Origin: Millisia brevis NBRC 105863
GTDB taxonomy: Bacteria; Actinomycetota; Actinomycetes; Mycobacteriales; Mycobacteriaceae
DNA: 64,000 nucleotides
Assembly: GCF_001552615.1 (NCBI RefSeq)
Contig: NZ_BCRN01000013.1
Location: 1 to 64,000 of the forward strand
Direction: 5' to 3'
Part shown: one piece after another, positions 24,328 through 33,988 of the stretch
How the letters are laid out: every line of letters starts with the position of its first letter
Numbering within the stretch: the first letter of the stretch is position 1
Translations under genes and position numbers: made by a program
Notes under the pieces: model-generated
Database searches by the model: none
The model's input: only the letters and a program-made list of their open reading frames with translations
What the model was told of the DNA's origin: nothing

Positions 24328-25880
24328 TCAGGCCAGGATGCCGACGGCAGCCTGCGCCGCCCGCAGCAACGCCCCGGATTCGGCCAGTTCGACGGCCGCC
24401 TCGATGTCCGGGGCGAGGAAGCGGTCGGTACCGGGACCTTCGACCCGTTCCCGCAGCGCGGCGACGACCGCACCGGTTCCGGGTCCCGGCAACAAGGGTC
24501 CGCGCAGGTCGATACCGCGTGCGGCGGCCAGGATCTCGATCGCCACCACCCGGCGCAGCCCGTCGATCGCGCGTCGCAGCTTGCGCGCGGCCGACCAGCC
24601 CATCGAGACGTGGTCCTCCTGCATCGCCGACGACGGGATCGAGTCGACGCTCGCCGGATTGGCCAGCCGCTTGAGCTCGGAGACGATCGACGCCTGGGTG
24701 TACTGGGCGATCATCAGACCGCTGTCGACACCCGGGTCGTCCGCGAGGAATGGCGGCAGGCCGTGGTTGCGCGCCTTGTCGAGCAGCCGGTCGGTGCGCC
24801 GCTCGCTGATGCTTGCCACGTCGGCGACGACGATCGCGAGGAAGTCGAGGACGTAGGCGACCGGGGCGCCGTGGAAGTTGCCATTGGAGGCCACCCGGCC
24901 GTCCGGCGTCACCACCGGATTGTCGATGGCCGAGGCCAACTCCCGGCCGGCGATCAGCCGGGCATGGTCGACCGTATCGCGGGCGCCGCCGGCGACCTGC
25001 GGTGCGCAGCGCAGCGAGTACGCGTCCTGCACCTTGGTGTCCTCGGGACCGGCGTGACTGGCGACGATCGGCGAATCGGCCAGCATCCGAGCGATATTGG
25101 ATGCCGACGCCGCCTGACCGAGCTGCGGCCGCAGGGCCTGCAGGTCGGCGGCGAAGACCGCATCGGTGCCCAGCAGCGCCTCGACGCTCATCGCCGCGGA
25201 GATATCGGCCAGGCGCAGCAATTCGTCGAGGTCGGTGATCGCCAGCGACAGCATGCCGAGCATGCCGTCGGTGCCGTTGATCAGCGCGAGGCCCTCCTTC
25301 TCCTCGAGGATCACCGGTGTCAGCCCGTGGGCGGCCATCGCCTCGGCGGCGGTGGACAGCGATCCGTCCGCGGTGCGCACCGGCCCCTCGCCGATCAGCG
25401 CCAACGCCGCGTGCGCGAGCGGGGCGAGGTCGCCGGAGCAGCCCAGGCTGCCGTATTCGTGGATCACCGGGGCGATGCCGGCGTTCAGCAGACCCGCGTA
25501 GGTGGTCGCCACCTCCGGGCGCACGCCGGTGCGGCCCGTCGCCAGGGTGGACAACCGCAGCAGCATCATCGCCCGCACCACCTCGCGTTCCACCTCCGGC
25601 CCGGAGCCGGCGGCGTGCGAACGGATCAAGCTGCGCTGCAACTGCACCCGCAGCTCGACCGGGATGTGGCGGGTAGCCAGGGCGCCGAATCCGGTCGAGA
25701 CGCCGTAGACCGGGTTCGGGTCGGCCGCCAGGGCCTCGATCCGCGTGCGGGAGCGCGCGATCTCGGCCAGCGATTCGTCCGTCAGGCGGATGGCCCGCCC
25801 GTCGCGGGCCACCGCGACGACGTCGGCGATCGACACCGGGCCGATGCCGACCTCGACGGGGGATGTTTCGGTGGTTACGG

Positions 25881-25884
<4 letters not shown>
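24328..25884 (-). CDS. hutH: Histidine ammonia-lyase
   Basis: First enzyme of histidine degradation, releasing ammonia from L-histidine to give urocanate (518 residues). The family core [15 protein letters not shown] and the cofactor-forming loop [14 protein letters not shown] are clear. The MIO group here would form from Cys149-Ser150-Gly151 rather than the common Ala-Ser-Gly; I believe this variation also occurs in other actinobacterial enzymes. QEDHVSMGW near the C-terminus is also typical. The ATG overlaps the hutU stop by 4 nt (ATGA), so the two are translationally coupled. Confidence 0.95.
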
Positions 25885-27557
<1,673 letters not shown>

Positions 27558-27600
27558 GAACTTCCTCCCTGCGTCGACTACCTGAACCTGCTTGTATGGT

Positions 27601-27614
27601 CCTGTATATACAGG
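27601..27614. promoter_or_regulatory. HutC-type operator of the hutUHI operon
   Basis: Perfect palindrome CCTGTATATACAGG upstream of hutU. HutC repressors of the GntR family are known to bind (C)TGTATATACA(G)-type sites. A near-identical site precedes the hutC gene at 35079. Urocanate would be the expected inducer. Confidence 0.82.
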
Positions 27615-27712
27615 TTGCTGTCAAGGCGAGAGCGGTGACTGTCCGGCGCCCCGACGAGCGGGAAGGCCAACCGGGCCGGGCGGGGGGGGGGATCGCGGCC
27701 CGGCGACTGCCG

Positions 27713-28246
27713 TCAGGACGTCGTTTCGCAGAAGCGCAGCACGTTCTGGAACGGATCGGTGATCGTCATCGTCGGTCCACCGGGTGCGGTGCGGTCGATG
27801 CCGGGTCGAAGATTGCCCACCGCATCCCGGCCGCGCAGTTCCCGATGCAGGTCGGTCAGGCCGGTCACGGCAATCCACACGACGCTGCCGGGTGTTCCGT
27901 CCCCGTGATGCTCGCTCAGATCGATCTCTATGTCACCGCGGGCGACACGCAGGTACAGCGGCAGGTCGGGCGCGAACCGGTGCTCGAACTGCACCTCGAA
28001 ACCCAGGTAATCACAATAGAAATGCCGCGCGACAGACTCGTCGTAGCTGCGCAGGATCGGCACGGCCAGCAGTGGCCGAGGTGTCGTCAGCGTGGCGCTG
28101 TAGGTGTCCCAGTCGCGGTATCCGGCGGTATGGGGGAGCGTTTCGAGGGCTTGCTCATGCGTCGGATTCGCCAGGCCCGCACTCGACAACGATGCACGCA
28201 GGGCGCGGGCGGCTTGTTCGGCATCATCGACGGTCAGGGGAATCAT
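27713..28246 (-). CDS. VOC-superfamily (glyoxalase/bleomycin-resistance-like) protein
   Basis: A 177-residue protein with an N-terminal helical segment (LRASLSSAGLANPTHEQALE, then AGYRDWDTYSATL) and a C-terminal VOC fold (from about residue 60): VPILRSYDESVARHFYCDYLGFEVQFEHRF and FQNVLRFCE. Several actinobacterial proteins called glyoxalase superfamily have this layout; substrate and metal dependence are unknown. ATG 28246 has AAGGAG about 7 nt upstream. The stretch between it and hutU has an unusual run of about ten G residues (near 27679-27690). It is probably not part of the hut operon because the operator lies between them. Confidence 0.8.
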   Translation of the reverse strand: MIPLTVDDAEQAARALRASLSSAGLANPTHEQALETLPHTAGYRDWDTYSATLTTPRPLLAVPILRSYDESVARHFYCDYLGFEVQFEHRFAPDLPLYLRVARGDIEIDLSEHHGDGTPGSVVWIAVTGLTDLHRELRGRDAVGNLRPGIDRTAPGGPTMTITDPFQNVLRFCETTS

Positions 28247-28291
28247 GTCGGTCTCCTTCGTGGGAATGTCGAATCGCGCGGCCCGAGGCTC

Positions 28292-28885
28292 TCACGTGCG
28301 TGTGATGGTCAGTCCGCTTGCACCGGTGAGCGAACCGTCGACGGTGATCTGCGGGCCGCCGGGATACCGGGGCGGACCGGCCTTGTCCTTCAGACTCGAC
28401 CACCGGCTGACGCGCAGCCCGTCGTATCGGATCCGCTGGTCCGCGCCCAGGCGCACCCTGACGGTGACCAGCCACACGTCGAGTTCGAGGTGAACACTCG
28501 GCGAGGTGAACGTGGCTTCGGCGAAGTCGAGGTCGATGCCACCCCCGACGCGGCCGGTGCACGTGATGTCGGCCGGTACCTGCCACTTGCCTCCGCGGCG
28601 AACAGCATTCCAGTCCGCGTCGAGTTCGAGACGTGGGGGAGTGGCGACGGCGGTGCCCGGAGAGGGCTGCGGCTGGTCGGGAAACAGCAGTGCGGCATTC
28701 GGCAGGTTGACCAACGTGCGGCGCAGTTCGCCTCGGTTGCGGGCGGCATACACCCGGCCGGAGCGCTCCTCGAACTCGGCGATCTGCAGGTAGCCGGTGG
28801 AGAGCGCGTCGTTGATCAACGCGATGGCCCGCTCTCGCTCGGGATTTCCCACCAGGATTTCGGCGTCGGGTTGATCCGCGGACAT
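28292..28885 (-). CDS. DUF1707-domain protein
   Basis: A 197-residue protein. The N-terminal 55 residues match DUF1707 (VGNPERERAIALINDALSTG, then LQIAEFEERSGRVYAARNRG), a short helical domain often at the start of actinobacterial membrane or cell-wall proteins. The remaining region is beta-rich with no membrane segment, resembling the DUF2154-type or adhesion-like C-terminal domains that follow DUF1707. ATG 28885 has TAGAGT 7 nt upstream, suggesting a leaderless transcript; the longer frame extends into the divergent nagA and was rejected. Function unknown. Confidence 0.75.
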   Translation of the reverse strand: MSADQPDAEILVGNPERERAIALINDALSTGYLQIAEFEERSGRVYAARNRGELRRTLVNLPNAALLFPDQPQPSPGTAVATPPRLELDADWNAVRRGGKWQVPADITCTGRVGGGIDLDFAEATFTSPSVHLELDVWLVTVRVRLGADQRIRYDGLRVSRWSSLKDKAGPPRYPGGPQITVDGSLTGASGLTITRT

Positions 28886-28903
28886 ATCTGACACTCTAGG
28901 ACA

Positions 28904-30136
28904 GTGGATGCAGGCCGATCGGCAGTGCTGATAGCCGCGGGGACCGTTGTCACCGGTTACGAAACGATCGACGGAGGCTGGGTCGATGTCGTCGACGGGC
29001 TGATCGCGGCGGTGGGATCCGGTCGGCCGGATCGACACGTCGATGTGGACCTCGGCGCCGATGCCGTCCTCGTCCCCGGGTTCGTCGACATGCACGTCCA
29101 CGGCGGCGGCGGAGGTTCGTTTCCCGACGGCGCCGAAGCGGCCACCGCATCCGCGATCGACCTGCACCGCCGTCGCGGCACCACGACGATGGTGGCCTCG
29201 CTGGTGAGCGAAAGCAGCGAACGGTTGCGGACAACCATTGAATCACTCACCGGTACAGTTGAATCCGGCGAACTCGCCGGAGTTCACCTGGAGGGTCCTT
29301 GGCTGTCCGCCCAACGGTGCGGTGCCCACGACCCGCGGGCGCTGCGCGCGCCAACGGTCGAAGAGATCGACCGGATTCTGGAGTTCGACGCAGTTCGGAT
29401 GGTAACGCTGGCGCCGGAAGTGCCGGGCGCACTCGAGGCGGTAGAGCGCCTGGTGGCAGCAGGTGTGGTGGTGGCGCTCGGTCACACCGATGCGACCTAC
29501 GAGCAGACCCGTGCGGCGATCGACGCCGGAGCGACGGTGGGCACGCACTTGTTCAATGCGATGCGGCCGGTACACCACCGGGAGCCGGGGCCGGTGATCG
29601 CGCTGCTCGAGGATGACCGGGTCACCGTGGAGTTGATCGTCGACGGGGTACACCTGCACCCCGCGTTGTACCGCCACGTCACCCGCGTCGTCGGGCCGGA
29701 TCGGGTTGCGCTGGTCACCGATGCGATGGCCGCGGCGGGGATGCCGGACGGTGACTACCAACTCGGTCCCCTCGACGTGACCGTCACCGGCGGCACCGCC
29801 CGCGTAGCCGGGCGTGGTAACACTGCCCGCCGCGCCGGGACCGACATCACCGCGCCGGTCGCCGGTACCGACGCGATCGCCGGCAGCACCGCGACGATGG
29901 ACCGGGTCTTCCGCGCCGCGGTGAGCGGCAGCGGAATCCCGCGAGCGCAGGCCCTGCAGGTCGCGGTGCGGCAGACCTCGATGAATCCCGCACGGGCGCT
30001 CCGCTTGCCCGAACCCGCGCTTGTGCCCGGGGCAACAGCGGACCTGGTCGCGCTCGACGCGGATCTACGGGTGATCGGAGTGCTTCGTCGTGGACGGTGG
30101 ATCGTGACACCGGGACTGTCGCCCCCGCGGAACTGA
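28904..30136 (+). CDS. nagA: N-acetylglucosamine-6-phosphate deacetylase
   Basis: Amidohydrolase of 410 residues that removes acetate from GlcNAc-6-phosphate, giving glucosamine-6-phosphate for glycolysis or wall synthesis. Metal and substrate motifs are VDMHVHGGGGGSF, GVHLEGPWLSAQRCGAHDP, ALGHTDATYEQ, HLFNAMRPVHHREPG and the catalytic Asp in LVTDAMAAAGMPDGDY. Start GTG 28904 lies only 18 bp from the divergent DUF1707 start, so the promoters overlap. An internal stretch of about 25 residues rich in Ala/Arg/Thr (ARVAGRGNTARRAGTDITAP, from about 29800) looks like a small insertion relative to typical NagA. No nagB or PTS gene is adjacent. Confidence 0.9.
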   Translation: MDAGRSAVLIAAGTVVTGYETIDGGWVDVVDGLIAAVGSGRPDRHVDVDLGADAVLVPGFVDMHVHGGGGGSFPDGAEAATASAIDLHRRRGTTTMVASLVSESSERLRTTIESLTGTVESGELAGVHLEGPWLSAQRCGAHDPRALRAPTVEEIDRILEFDAVRMVTLAPEVPGALEAVERLVAAGVVVALGHTDATYEQTRAAIDAGATVGTHLFNAMRPVHHREPGPVIALLEDDRVTVELIVDGVHLHPALYRHVTRVVGPDRVALVTDAMAAAGMPDGDYQLGPLDVTVTGGTARVAGRGNTARRAGTDITAPVAGTDAIAGSTATMDRVFRAAVSGSGIPRAQALQVAVRQTSMNPARALRLPEPALVPGATADLVALDADLRVIGVLRRGRWIVTPGLSPPRN

Positions 30137-30221
30137 GGTCCCGCGCCGCCGGGAGCGGATCGGCGCTGCCCACAGCAGCGCCGGCCGGCCCGCACCCGGT
30201 CGGCGCGGCAGGCTGCGACGT

Positions 30222-30842
30222 ATGGCTGAGACCACGGCATTGGCCGCCCAGAACTCCCTCGACCAGGACCTGCACCGGCGACTGTTCGAGCAGCGCACCA
30301 TCTTCCTCGGTGAACCGCTCGAGGATCGCAACAGCAACCGGCTCTGCGCCGCGCTCATCTTGCTGTCGGCGGACGACCCGGACGCAGATATCCGCTTCCT
30401 GATCAACAGCCCGGGCGGATCGGTACCCGGCATGCTCGCGATCCGCGACTGCATCCGCACGATCCCCAACGATGTCAGCACGATCAACCTCGGCATGGCC
30501 TACAGCGCCGGCCAATTCCTATTGTCGTCCGGCACCCGAGGCAAGCGGTTCGCGATGCCCCAGTCCAAGGTGCTGCTGCACCAGGGATCCGCCGGGATCG
30601 GCGGAACGGCAATGGACATCGCCATACAGGCGGACGATCTGCGACATACCCGCGACGCGGTCCTCGGCTGCATCGCGCAGGATGTCGGCCGCAGCTACGA
30701 CGAGGTGGAACGCGACTCGCGGCGCGATCGGTGGTTCACCGCCGCCGAAGCGCAACGGTACGGCTTCGTCGACGACATCATCACCTCCACCGAGCCGCTG
30801 ATCGCGGCGCGCCGCCGCACCGGACTGGGAGAGAACCGTTGA
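30222..30842 (+). CDS. clpP: ClpP-family protease subunit (first of pair)
   Basis: ATP-dependent Clp protease proteolytic subunit, 206 residues. The catalytic triad is intact: Ser95 in GMAYSAGQFLLSSG, His120 in VLLHQGSAG and the Asp in the RDSRRDRWFTAAEA stretch. INSPGGSV shows the oxyanion-hole strand. Canonical actinobacterial clpP1-clpP2 sit beside tig and clpX; these do not, so this pair is probably an additional set like the extra clpP operons of Streptomyces. The stop overlaps the TTG start of the second clpP. A ClgR-like regulator lies 1.4 kb downstream. Confidence 0.9.
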   Translation: MAETTALAAQNSLDQDLHRRLFEQRTIFLGEPLEDRNSNRLCAALILLSADDPDADIRFLINSPGGSVPGMLAIRDCIRTIPNDVSTINLGMAYSAGQFLLSSGTRGKRFAMPQSKVLLHQGSAGIGGTAMDIAIQADDLRHTRDAVLGCIAQDVGRSYDEVERDSRRDRWFTAAEAQRYGFVDDIITSTEPLIAARRRTGLGENR

Positions 30843-31420
30843 GCACCTATACGATTCCGTACGTCACGACCAGGAATTCGCAGGGCGAGCGCACCGTCGA
30901 CATCTACAGCCGGCTGCTCGACGACCGGGTGATCTATCTGGGCACGGGCATCGACGACGGTGTCGCGAACGCGGTGATCGCCCAGTTGCTGCACCTGCAG
31001 ACCGATAGTGCGGACAGCCCGATTCAGCTCTATCTCAACTCACCGGGCGGGTCGATCACCGCCACCCTGGCGATCTACGACACGATGCAATACGTCAAGC
31101 CGCCGGTCCAGACCATCTGCGTCGGACAGGCATTGGCGTCGGCGACGATGCTGCTCGCGGGCGGCGCGAAGGGTAGCCGCATGATGCTGCCGCACGGCCG
31201 CATCGTGATTCACGCTCCCGCCGCCGAGGGGCGCGGCACGATCCCCGACCTCATCCTCGAGGCCGACGAGATCGAACGCGTTCGCGCCCTCCAGGAATCG
31301 ATCCTCGCCGCGCATACCGGCCGATCCCCGGAGCAGGTGCGCACCGACACCGAGCGCGACCTGATCCTCACCGCCGAGCAGGCCGTCGACTACGGCATCG
31401 TCGATCTGATCGTGCGGTGA
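30839..31420 (+). CDS. clpP: ClpP-family protease subunit (second of pair)
   Basis: Second Clp protease subunit, 193 residues. Catalytic Ser101 in CVGQALASATMLLAGG and His125 in RIVIHAPAAEG are present, with the Asp in RDLILTAEQAVDYG-type context. The start is TTG 30839, overlapping the previous stop (TTGA), as expected for subunits made in equal amounts; the longer frame from 30731 is a by-product of the overlap. The two subunits probably form a hetero-tetradecamer (two unlike heptameric rings) that needs a ClpX or ClpC partner encoded elsewhere. The two proteins differ considerably in sequence. Confidence 0.9.
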   Translation: MSTYTIPYVTTRNSQGERTVDIYSRLLDDRVIYLGTGIDDGVANAVIAQLLHLQTDSADSPIQLYLNSPGGSITATLAIYDTMQYVKPPVQTICVGQALASATMLLAGGAKGSRMMLPHGRIVIHAPAAEGRGTIPDLILEADEIERVRALQESILAAHTGRSPEQVRTDTERDLILTAEQAVDYGIVDLIVR

Positions 31421-31445
31421 TGCCGACCCTGTCGGTGAACGGCGG

Positions 31446-31577
31446 TCAGAACGGGTTGCCGGCCAGCAGGTTGACCAGACCGATGGCCAGGAAGGCGGCG
31501 ACGTAGAGCGGACCGCGGATCGGGTCCCCCGCGCTCGCGCCCTCGTGCAGCCAGGTCAGCAGTTCGTAGGATCCCAC
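31446..31577 (-). CDS. Small membrane protein
   Basis: A 43-residue open frame: VGSYELLTWLHEGASAGDPI, then a hydrophobic segment LYVAAFLAIGLVNLLAGN ending in Pro-Phe. GTG 31577 has AAGGAG 7 nt upstream, a good ribosome site. One membrane helix is predicted. It faces the clpP pair (convergent) and has no recognised family. Support rests on the ribosome site and composition. Confidence 0.5.
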   Translation of the reverse strand: MGSYELLTWLHEGASAGDPIRGPLYVAAFLAIGLVNLLAGNPF

Positions 31578-31688
31578 CGATGCGCTCCTTTGCGATATGT
31601 GTTCGTGCAGTGGGGTGATCGGGATCCGCCGTGCCGGCGTTAACACGTCGGCACGGCGGGTCGGTCCGGATGTCGCTCCGGTGTGGGT

Positions 31689-32216
31689 TCAGACGAGCAT
31701 GCCGCGAATGAATTCCGCCTGGCCGAGATGTTTGGCGCAGTCCTCGACCACGGAGACCAGGCGGACCCCTGCGGTGACCGGCGGCGTCCACCGTCGGTCG
31801 ACCACCCGGTCGAAATCGTCGAGGGCGTCGATGACGCCGATCGTCATATCGGCGACCGCGTCCTGGTAGCCGATCAACAACTCCGGCTCCACCGGCGGGA
31901 AGGCTCCGACGTCGGCCGCGGACATCCCGTAGCCGGATGCGCGCGGTGAGTACGGCAACTTCAACCGGTCGACCCAACCGTCCTGCCAGACCGTCGTCAG
32001 GTTCCCGATCGCGGCGACCTGGTCGTCCTGTTGGCGACTGAGATGCCAAACGAGCCAAGCGATGTGGTTGGCCGACGGATCGGCACGCCAGAGAATCTGT
32101 TGCTCGGTCAGCCCGTCGAGCACCGCGGGGACCTCGGTGCGGATACGGCCGAAGCCGTCGCGCAGGAGGGCCTTCGCTTCCTCGAGCCCGGGCTGCGGGT
32201 CATCGGGTTCGCTCAT
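31689..32216 (-). CDS. DinB/DUF664-like protein
   Basis: A 175-residue protein with the four-helix DinB-like fold. Histidines expected to hold a metal ion are visible in ANHIAWLVWHLSRQQDDQVA and in CAKHLGQAEFIRGML. The DinB/MDMPI superfamily in actinobacteria includes mycothiol-dependent enzymes, so a mycothiol-dependent isomerase or S-transferase is a reasonable but unproven guess. ATG 32216 was chosen; the open frame to 32252 adds only twelve poorly conserved residues. Confidence 0.75.
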   Translation of the reverse strand: MSEPDDPQPGLEEAKALLRDGFGRIRTEVPAVLDGLTEQQILWRADPSANHIAWLVWHLSRQQDDQVAAIGNLTTVWQDGWVDRLKLPYSPRASGYGMSAADVGAFPPVEPELLIGYQDAVADMTIGVIDALDDFDRVVDRRWTPPVTAGVRLVSVVEDCAKHLGQAEFIRGMLV

Positions 32217-32272
32217 GGTGACAGCATGCACGGTCGGATCGGCGGCCGACACCGGGCCGGCGTCGATCGAGG

Positions 32273-32677
32273 TCAGGCGGCCAGGCAGGTCGGTGTCGAC
32301 GTCCCCGGGCGGAGTGTCGGCGCCGCGTGGACCACCCGATCGAGGCGGGACGCGGCGCGGCGGGCGAGGTCGACCGTGCGCAGGCCCAGCGCGCCGGCGA
32401 CCGCCTCCATCACCTCGGACGAGGGGTCCTTGCGCCCGCGTTCGAGCTCGGAGAGGTACTGCGGCGAGATGCCCGCCCGGTCGGCGATGTCACTGATGCG
32501 CTCCCGGCGGTCCTGCCGCTCGCGGCGCATCTCACGGCCGACCGCCTCGCGCCACAACGGCACCCGGTCGGCGTCGGGTCGGGAGGCGCGATCGCCTGCG
32601 GCCGCATCGGTGGGGCGGGCGGACTCGGCGCTCGACTGCGACCGGCCGCGGGGGCGAAACGGGACGACGTCGCTCAT
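32273..32677 (-). CDS. ClgR-like XRE-family regulator with C-terminal LAA
   Basis: HTH regulator of 134 residues. The DNA-binding domain WREAVGREMRRERQDRRERI, SDIADRAGISPQYLSELERG and KDPSSEVMEAVAGALGLRTVDL matches ClgR, the activator of clp genes in actinobacteria; the QYLSE.ERGRKDPSSE block is diagnostic. A 40-residue basic/Ser-rich N-terminal extension precedes it. The protein ends in Cys-Leu-Ala-Ala; C-terminal alanines of Streptomyces ClgR are known to make it a ClpP substrate, so feedback degradation is likely. It lies close to a ClpP gene pair, its probable target. TACCCT sits 6 nt before ATG 32677, pointing to a leaderless transcript. It may be the genome's only ClgR or a paralogue. 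Confidence 0.8.
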   Translation of the reverse strand: MSDVVPFRPRGRSQSSAESARPTDAAAGDRASRPDADRVPLWREAVGREMRRERQDRRERISDIADRAGISPQYLSELERGRKDPSSEVMEAVAGALGLRTVDLARRAASRLDRVVHAAPTLRPGTSTPTCLAA

Positions 32678-32716
32678 GGAACCAGGGTAGCGGGGTGCGG
32701 ATCGCGCGGTCGGCGA

Positions 32717-33178
32717 TCAGGGGCGGCGCAACAGCGGCGGCAGATAGGCGGCGCCGGGACCACCGGCGCGGGCGGCGGCGATGTCGTTCGGATTGGCCAT
32801 CGCGCAGGTGTCCAACGACAGGCAGCCGCACCCGATGCAGGAGTCGAGATTGTCGCGCAGCTTCTCGAGCGCCTCGATGCGCTCATTGAGCCGGCCCCGC
32901 CAGTGGTTCGAAATGTCCTGCCAGTCGGATCGTTTCGGTGCGTGACCGTGGGGGAGGCGGTCGAGCTCCTCGCGGATCTCGGTGATGGTCAGGCCCACAT
33001 TGCTCGCCGCGCGGATGAACGCGAGGCGGCGCAGCACATTGCGTTCGTAGCGCCGCTGGTTCCCGCCGGACCGTTGGGCATCGATCAGGCCCTCGGACTC
33101 GTAATAGCGCAGCGCGGAGGCGGCGAACCCGCTGCGGGCCGCCACCTCGCTGATCGGTAACAGATCGGTCGTGCGCAC
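32717..33178 (-). CDS. soxR: SoxR redox-sensing MerR-family regulator
   Basis: MerR-family regulator of 153 residues. The N-terminal winged helix reads ISEVAARSGFAASALRYYES; a coiled-coil helix follows, and the [2Fe-2S] site is CIGCGCLSLDTC (Cys114, 117, 119, 125), the SoxR hallmark. In actinobacteria SoxR responds to redox-active compounds and activates oxidoreductase and transporter genes. GTG 33178 has GAGGAGG just upstream; ATG 33199 is possible. The divergent SDR gene shares a MerR-type dyad (33225-33250) and is the likely target. Confidence 0.94.
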   Translation of the reverse strand: MRTTDLLPISEVAARSGFAASALRYYESEGLIDAQRSGGNQRRYERNVLRRLAFIRAASNVGLTITEIREELDRLPHGHAPKRSDWQDISNHWRGRLNERIEALEKLRDNLDSCIGCGCLSLDTCAMANPNDIAAARAGGPGAAYLPPLLRRP

Positions 33179-33224
33179 GGTTCCTCCTCGGCCGGTCATC
33201 CGGGATGTGGATCGGCTGCTCACC

Positions 33225-33250
33225 CTTGAGATCAAGTTTACTTTAACTTG
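33225..33250. promoter_or_regulatory. SoxR operator candidate
   Basis: CAAGTT-TACTTT-AACTTG (33233-33250) is a perfect 6-bp dyad, overlapping a second one, CTTGA-GA-TCAAG (33225-33236). It lies between soxR and the divergent SDR gene. The element resembles the CCTCAAG...CTTGAGG SoxR box, with TTGAGA as a possible -35 for the SDR gene. Confidence 0.6.
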
Positions 33251-33262
33251 CACTATGACCGC

Positions 33263-33988
33263 ATGAACCCACACGACAGCCACCGACGCCCCACCGCGCT
33301 GATCACCGGCGGCAGCTCCGGTCTGGGGCTGGCACTCGCCCGCGCGCTCGACGAGCGCGGCTGGACGGTTGTGGTCGACGGGCGCGACCCTGCCCGTTTG
33401 CTGCAGGCGACCATCGACACCGACATCATCGGCATCGCCGGCAATATCGCCGATCCCGGTCACCGCGCCGACCTGATCGCCGAGGTGCGGCGCCACGGGC
33501 CGCTCGACCTGCTGGTCAACAATGCGAGCACCCTCGGCCCCTTGCCGATGCGTCCCGCCGCCGCGCTCTACTCGGTCGACCTGCGCGGCATCTGGGCGGT
33601 CAACGTCGACGCTCCACACGAATTGGCCCGTCAGCTGATGCCCGCGCTGGTGATCGGCAACGGCATCCTGATCGCCGTCACCTCCGACGCCGCGGTGCAT
33701 CACTACCCGAATTGGGGCGGCTACGGCGCGTCCAAGGCCGCGCTGGAGCACCTGACGTTGACCGCCGCCACCGAGGCCGACATCACCGGCTACGCGATCG
33801 ATCCCGGAGATATGCGCACCCGCATGCACGCCGACGCCGCTCCGGGGGAGGACCTCTCGCAGCTCCCCGACCCCGCCGCCGTGGTGCCGTATCTGCTCGC
33901 GGTGCTCGACCAACGTCCGCCGTCGGGGCGGTATCGGCTGGCCGACGTCCCGACGGTGCTCGATCGCGCGGCTGGTGGCGCGTCGTGA
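33263..33988 (+). CDS. Short-chain dehydrogenase/reductase, probable SoxR target
   Basis: SDR oxidoreductase of 241 residues. ALITGGSSGLGLALARAL provides the cofactor-binding Gly motif, LLVNNAST the NNAG-type element, and YGASKAALEHL the catalytic Y-x3-K pair. Its divergence from soxR with a shared dyad suggests induction by redox-cycling compounds, as for SoxR-controlled oxidoreductases in Streptomyces. ATG 33263 was chosen over TTG 33248. Its stop overlaps the GTG start of the QueA-like gene (GTGA), so both may respond to SoxR. Substrate unknown. Confidence 0.87.
   Translation: MNPHDSHRRPTALITGGSSGLGLALARALDERGWTVVVDGRDPARLLQATIDTDIIGIAGNIADPGHRADLIAEVRRHGPLDLLVNNASTLGPLPMRPAAALYSVDLRGIWAVNVDAPHELARQLMPALVIGNGILIAVTSDAAVHHYPNWGGYGASKAALEHLTLTAATEADITGYAIDPGDMRTRMHADAAPGEDLSQLPDPAAVVPYLLAVLDQRPPSGRYRLADVPTVLDRAAGGAS

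Noticed and set aside
27679-27690. G-run before the VOC gene as a possible quadruplex or phase-variable tract
   Set aside because: It is in the 3' side of the VOC gene, outside promoter and coding sequence, so no effect can be argued.
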